Source of the DNA: Aspidapion aeneum
Taxonomy: Eukaryota > Arthropoda > Insecta > Coleoptera > Brentidae
Assembly (NCBI GenBank): GCA_963576565.1
Contig: OY755046.1
Coordinates: 61,731,471 to 61,795,470 of the forward strand
Reading direction: 5' to 3'
DNA: 64,000 nucleotides
A program made the translations under genes and the position numbers. Shown in pieces: positions 59,501 to 64,000 of this stretch. The first letter of the stretch is position 1; each line of letters starts with the position of its first letter. The notes under the pieces were generated by a model that saw nothing but the letters and a program-made list of their open reading frames with translations, was not told the origin of the DNA and did no database searches.

Positions 59501-62467
59501 TTTTTAATTTTTTTTCTCACCCTGCAGGTAACTTGTTTTAAAATGTTGATAGTTTATAATATTAGGCTTCATAAACTGTACGAGAAAAAAAAAGCGTATA
59601 TAAAAAACTTATTTATTTAATGTTGTTGGTCTTTAAAAAAGGAAAATTTAATTTAATTTACAACAAGTGGGAATCAAGCCTAACTATCAAAATTCTAAAA
59701 CGCTTTACCTATAGCATAAAAAAATTCTGATTTTTTAAAATATTTTTATATTATATGATTTTAGGTCAATATCCTTTAGAAAAAGCACATCTCAAAGAAA
59801 ATCCTTCAAAGGAAGAGATCCTCTAAAATGCATCTCTAAAAACTCACAAACTACCAAAAAAAAGGAAAATTATATTGGCCCTTCTACAATAATTCCTACA
59901 AAAATATCTTCAGATATGTTTTCAACCAAAGAATCTTTCCATTTTCAAAATAAAAACGCCTATAAATGCCTAAACCAAACTGATTTGAACACAGAAGTAA
60001 CTCTGAATTTTAAAACCATTGATATACCTATGGATTTTTTGACAAACGATAATTTTAAAACTCAAAATAGTAGTGAAGATACCCTGGTAAACCAGAATAA
60101 TGAAAATTTTAAAGATCAGACCGAAAGTGATCATTTCTTAAATCTGTTATGTCATGGAAATCCAATTCAAAAAGAAAAAACGGATAGTACTATTGATTTT
60201 TTGACACACAACAACTTTAAAGCTCAAAATGATATCCAGAACACCTTACAAGAAGAAAAAAAGGAATATTTTGAAGATCTGACTGAAGCTGATCATTTTT
60301 TAAGTCAGTTATGTCAAGGAAACCCGGTCTCTTTAAAAACTGTTATCAAAAAGCCACAAGAAGCCACAAAAAGTGAAAAGAATCCACACGTTTCTACAAA
60401 AAAATCATCTGACATGTTTTCTAAGGAATCACTAGCTTTGCACGAAAAATTGAGTGGGAAAGAATCACAACAGACATCAGAAATTAAAAGTTTTCCGTCA
60501 GAGCTTTTGACAAATAAAGACTTTTTCAATTCTACCAAAACATATTGTGAAAATATGCTTGAGAGTTCGGGTCAACATACCCCACAGTTAGATGATGCTC
60601 GTGTCAAAAAGACATCTTGTTTTAAAAATCCTGACATTGAAGTCAATGAAACCAACACTAACATAATTTTGAACCTCCACAAAAAACTATATTTTCATCT
60701 TGTAAATAGCACTCATATTTCACGTTCAGAAATTAATAAATTATTTACAAAATTAAATAGTTTAACAAATTTAACGTCATCCGAGAAACAAAGTGCCAAA
60801 CGTGCAAACATTATTTTGGAAAAAGTATTGCTCAAATTAGATAAAGCACAAACCAATGCCTATTTGAACAATCAACCCTCTGCATTAAACAGGAAACTTT
60901 CGGAGCCTCCAAAACAAATTAGTCAAGTCGTTTTCGATAGCCCTTTCATTTCTCCGCTCAGCTATAAGTTGTATAAGCAGCCAACCGATAAACAATCCTC
61001 TGCGACAGATGATACAAAAACTTCCAAAGCAAATGTAGAACTTTCTAAGCCTTTAGACAAAATGAGTCAAAAATCTTTGGCTAGTACCGTAGTTTTTCCA
61101 CTAAGTCTTTTGACAAATGCTGATTTTACCAATACTGTGAACACAATGGGATTTTCGCAAGCTGTGAACCGATTTCACGGAAATAATTTGGCCGGTAAGC
61201 TAATTTGTTTAGTATTCTTGATCTAATTTTTTCTGTTCTTTTTGTTTTAAGCTGTCATCATTTTTTTGACCTGTACTTTCTTATCTTTTAGAAACCAAGT
61301 TAAAAAATTCCAAAGACGAAACAGAACCATCCCAGCCAATCACCTTTTCTCAAGCTTTTCCAGATCAAAATACTGAGGAAAACGAGGAATTTGAGTCAGA
61401 GAATATTATTTATCAGACACATGAAAACCCCACCAAACATAATGACCAAGAGAACCTTCAAAACCTTAGCAAGTTAAACAATAATTTGGTGAATGATATT
61501 CAAACCCTTAGTATTTCAAAGACTTCCAGGTTAAAATTGCCCAAAAATCAAAAAAATGTTGTTAAATATCAACAATTCGAAGAGTCATTTCAACATTTTA
61601 ATGAGAATTTTAAAGAAAAATCCTCAGATGTTCCTGTAATCTCAGGTTCCCAAAGTCAACTGGTTCTAGCCAAGCCCAACCTTGATACACCAAATACATT
61701 TTTAAAAAAAGTAACCCAAGTCAATACAACACCAACCAAAAGAAACTTTACTGCTGTAAATTTATTTTTGTATGAAAATACTATACCTGGTACTGCTAGT
61801 ACTATAGTGAATGCACAAAGCTCAGGAATGAAAAGCAATACAACAAACGGCACATTTACAAACGAAATACATGGTACACAAAATGCTGCGTCTGGTTGTA
61901 ATAATACAATACCTGGAACCTATAGTAGTGTTGTTCAGGGACCAAATAAAGATTTTCCCATTGATTCAGTTCCAAAAAATTCAGAAATTAATACCAATAC
62001 CATACCTGGTACATATAATAGTACAATCGTCGAAAGCCCAGTTCAAAATATAGTTACAATGGCTGAAATTTATGGTGTTGCAACTGATGCATTAAAAAAG
62101 GATTCTATAAACAACTTTATTGATCAAATTGATATCGAAAGTGGACAAAAAGTTAACAAAACCGATGCTGATAATTTTAAAATCGGTGAAGATGTAGAAG
62201 CACCTTTTGATATAGAAAATATGGACATTGAAATGTTACCATTGGTAACTGAAAATATCGTAACTCAAGATAAACAGTCGAGTAGTTTTATGGATATCAG
62301 AAGAACTTACTCAAATTTAAGCAGGTTCACTGGTGATGCAGATAATAGTGGGGATTTTTGCAGAAGATCTGCAGTTCGCAATTCTCCAAGATCTTTGAAA
62401 AAGTATAAGAAATATAAAAGTATCGAAGTTTCCGGTGGTTCAAAGAATGAAATTCAACCTGTTGTAG
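53335..62467 (+). CDS. Unrecognised Asn/Ser/Lys-rich gene, 4 exons, 3' end outside window
   Basis: Exons 53335-53576, 54572-54790, 59765-61194 and 61292-62467 have AG/GT borders and matching phases, and encode about 1,020 residues. Start choices are ATG at 53335, 53362 and 53404; the last has the best insect start context (AAAAATGTC). The protein is hydrophilic and probably largely disordered. It has a Ser/Asp-rich N-terminus (ASSSDDETYISNNENLNYQ) and a ~55-residue helical domain in exon 2, repeated in exon 3. Repeated FLTNxNF motifs occur in exon 3 and NTIPGT motifs in exon 4. Exon 4 ends at a donor in phase 1, so at least one more exon lies beyond. I do not recognise the family. A nuclear or scaffold role is only a guess from composition. 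Confidence 0.75.
53766..54377 (-). mobile_element. 612 bp TIR transposon family, copy f (inverted)
   Basis: Complete copy in reverse orientation between exons 1 and 2 of the unknown gene, with perfect 7 bp duplications GACAAAT at 53759-53765 and 54378-54384. The length (612 bp) equals copy e. Confidence 0.87.
54572..54790 (+). CDS. Unknown gene, exon 2 (helical domain copy 1)
   Basis: Acceptor TTTTTATAG, donor GTAAAT. Encodes IHDIQNRISLHLQDKEYIPK, SEIRPLIKKLEKLKYLSARQ and QYSVRGAKRLLEKILDNF, a run of amphipathic helices. The 5' flank contains the end of a transposon-like repeat. Confidence 0.75.
54899..56416. mobile_element. 1.5 kb fold-back element with long arms
   Basis: Arms starting TACAGCGTGTCCCATTTTCG run inverted from 54899 inward for over 350 bp at high identity, and more weakly towards the centre near 55680. 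TA at the extremities could be part of the element or a TA target duplication. No coding frame with a domain was seen. Confidence 0.8.
57063..57451. mobile_element. hAT-like MITE
   Basis: Terminal inverted repeats CAGCGGCGTAGCGTG and GCACGCTACGCCGCTG, with a perfect 8 bp duplication TATAGGAC at 57055-57062 and 57452-57459, the hallmark of hAT insertion. The interior has G/C runs and T tracts and no transposase. Confidence 0.88.
57800..58809. mobile_element. hAT element relic
   Basis: Ends TAGGGTTACCAGACG and its inverse ATCTGGTAACCCTA, flanked by the 8 bp duplication ATCTCATA (57792-57799 and 58810-58817). Subterminal runs of GTCCGGA repeats are present at both ends. Decayed frames near 58380-58510 include HEKWAKYFNASISTQWTKEK, possibly a hAT transposase remnant; this is weak. 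Confidence 0.8.
57998..58308. mobile_element. TTAA-flanked MITE nested in the hAT element
   Basis: TTAAGCGGGGTCTTCACATA at the left is inverted at the right as TATGTTAAGACCCCGCTTAA, and inner arms also pair (CATCTTGCCTGT with GACAGGCAAGACG). TTAA at both ends fits piggyBac-type insertion. Confidence 0.7.
59765..61194 (+). CDS. Unknown gene, exon 3 (helical domain copy 2)
   Basis: Acceptor GATTTTAG, donor GTAAGC; 1,430 bp fully open. Residues at about 60640-60860 (ILNLHKKLYFHLVNSTHISR, SEINKLFTKLNSLTNLTSSE and KQSAKRANIILEKVLLKL) match exon 2. Two ~55-residue units (DFLTNDNFKTQN...ADHFLSQLCQGNP type) lie at about 60033-60330. Confidence 0.8.
61292..62467 (+). CDS. Unknown gene, exon 4 (NTIPGT repeats)
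   Basis: Acceptor ATCTTTTAG, donor GTAAGT; 1,176 bp fully open. It carries three copies of NTIPGT[AY]xS (61780, 61907, 61996) and a basic C-terminal part RRSAVRNSPRSLKKYKKYKS. Confidence 0.8.
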
Positions 62468-62497
62468 GTAAGTTAAAAAATGTATTGTATTAAATTT

Positions 62498-63200
62498 TAC
62501 AGGGTGTCCCAACTTCGATGTTTCTGGGGGTAATAATAATAATAATAATAATAAATCAGTTTATTTATCAATCAAAACATCTTATTACAATTTTGAATAT
62601 AAATAAAGATAAATTAACAATTTGAACCTGAAGCAAAATGAATAGTTTGTTACGGCAAACAGAAAAGGTACATTTTTTCCTAGAGATTTACTATATATAT
62701 ATTTTACTTTTTTTATCACGATTTAGAGTTTTTTGTCCAAGACGGGATTATTGTCACAATTTTCAATACTTTTATATTTACTATTGAGAATATAAAATTA
62801 TACATACAGAAAAATGTTTTTTTTTTAAGATACCAAACATAAACATATTTTTGTTTAATTACAATTCTGAATAAATTATGTATACATATTCTGTTTGTTT
62901 AGGTTATCCACTGTTTGATTTTTTTTTAAATTTTATTCAGTAGATTATTTCTTAACGTTTTTAGAAGCTTTAGTAATCACCCCACCATTTTATATCGAAC
63001 TTAAAAATATACAGGGTGTCCCAAAAGTCCGAGTCCACCCAAATATTTTCTGAAGTATTGAAAATAACTGAACCATATTTGGCAGTGATCGATAACATCT
63101 AGAGTGTTTTTTTTTATAGAAGGGCGGGTGTGTTGCCCCTCCATTAGGGGGTGGCATAGGGGCGGTCAACTTAAAATTTTTAAATTCTAACCCCTATCGA
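62498..63200. repeat. Intronic repeats: (AAT)n and ACAGGGTGTCCC ends
   Basis: ACAGGGTGTCCCAACTTCG at 62500 and ACAGGGTGTCCCAAAAGTCC near 63012 share a terminal word common in this window's TIR elements. (AAT)n runs at 62530-62553. Nothing coding was supported from 62468 to 63850. Confidence 0.5.
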
Positions 63201-63849
63201 GTGACACCTTGTTTCAAATGTCTTTAAAAAACCAACATTTTGGTATAACTGTCGATTGTCTACGTCAAATCTTTTAAAAGCTATGGACTGCCAAACCTAA
63301 TTTTTCTAGTTTCTGTCAAAATTAACAAGTTTGTTATTGTTCGATTTTAATTTTAAGAATGTGTGTTCAAACAAAGTGTGGGTCATAGATTTCTCAGGAA
63401 TAGGGGTCCAAATTGAAATTGTTGTATTTTTGATTCTATGCCCAGTGTCATGTGTTGACGTGACATACATCAAAAACGCTAAAAAAGGCGAGATATTCGC
63501 CCCTTTCCATCTTTGACTATCATCGAGACCACACGCGGCCCGGAGCTCCGACGCCCTCGTCTCATGTGCCGAGATTTGTTGGATAATGGGTGAGTTGAGC
63601 ACTTTTTGTAGGGCATAGAGTAGGGTAAATGGGATTATAAGGGTTTTTAGTGAATTTTTAGTAATAAATAAATGTGTTTAGTGAACAGTTGCGTTCATTA
63701 AATGGTCCTTCGAGCAGGATCCTGAATTGCCAGTGTGGATATACGATTTTGGTAGCAATTTCTCTAATCTTTTTCCCTTTCAGCCTCGTGGTTTTTATTT
63801 TTTGAAAGCAAGAACCCTATTTAGTGTTATCTTGTTTGAAAAACCAACA

Positions 63850-64000
63850 TTTTACTCCCCTGCCATAGGGGAGAGAGTATATACATGTAAAGTTATGTAA
63901 CAGTATGTAACATTGCCCACTTGTAGAAGCGCTAGAAGGATGAGCTTTGGAAGACTGATAGGAAATATGATAAAACTATAGGAATTTATTTTACAACCTC
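63850..64000. repeat. Unit of the 4321-5140 tandem repeat, cut by window end
   Basis: ATTGCCCACTTGTAGAAGCG, ATGAGCTTTGGAAGACTGAT and ATATGATAAAACTATAGGAA match the array units at 4.3-5.1 kb. It probably continues beyond the window. Confidence 0.75.

Noticed and set aside
63306..63602. 98-codon - strand frame with ETRASELRAACGLDD
   Set aside because: The DNA around it looks like the end of a dispersed repeat and no domain or splice context supports a gene.

Overview
The window is eukaryotic nuclear DNA, almost certainly from an insect with a large, transposon-filled genome; a beetle is my guess, but the order is not proven. The evidence is spliced genes with GT-AG introns, mariner, Harbinger, hAT-like, P-like and RTE-type elements, a tRNA-derived SINE, and a retroelement tail built of CCTAA units (the complement of the insect telomere repeat). 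No bacterial genes, operons, rRNA, functional tRNA or CRISPR arrays were seen.

Two host genes lie on the + strand. From 3719 to 49292 there are 20 exons of the 3' third of TRRAP/Tra1 (Drosophila Nipped-A), the PIKK-family pseudokinase scaffold of the SAGA and NuA4/TIP60 acetyltransferase complexes. All exon phases agree and give 1,240 codons from the FAT region through the pseudokinase to the FATC end and stop. From 53335 to 62467 there are four exons of an unrecognised Asn/Ser/Lys-rich gene. It carries a duplicated ~55-residue helical domain and two families of short repeated motifs, and its 3' end lies outside the window. A decayed THAP zinc-finger locus lies on the - strand between them (50834-51898).

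Most of the rest is mobile DNA in introns, often nested. Region by region: 0-9 kb holds a Helitron/mini-me-like copy, fold-back elements, a ~140 bp tandem array, a mariner (6659-8138) with an insertion inside it, and a SINE. 9-13 kb holds two LINE relics. 19-26.4 kb holds a diverged tandem array, an antisense LINE and 3.6 tandem copies of a 960 bp unit with promoter-like motifs. 27.6-29.4 kb is a mariner containing a Harbinger. 30-39 kb holds a 612 bp transposon family, including a trimer bounded by one target-site duplication. 35.2-37.7 kb is a second mariner with two nested insertions. 38.8-41.5 kb is a P-like element with a THAP domain. 41.8-49 kb holds more fold-backs, a CT tract and a ~770 bp octanucleotide array. 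54.9-59.4 kb holds further nested elements inside introns of the second gene.

The most striking observation is two complete hammerhead ribozyme folds on the - strand, at 6957-7004 and 37536-37583. Each has the CUGANGA and GAAA core boxes, three paired stems and a UC cleavage site. Each lies in an insertion bounded by direct repeats inside a copy of the same mariner family. This resembles Penelope-like elements or retrozymes, whose RNAs are processed by hammerheads. The folds were worked out by hand and need a covariance search and a cleavage test.
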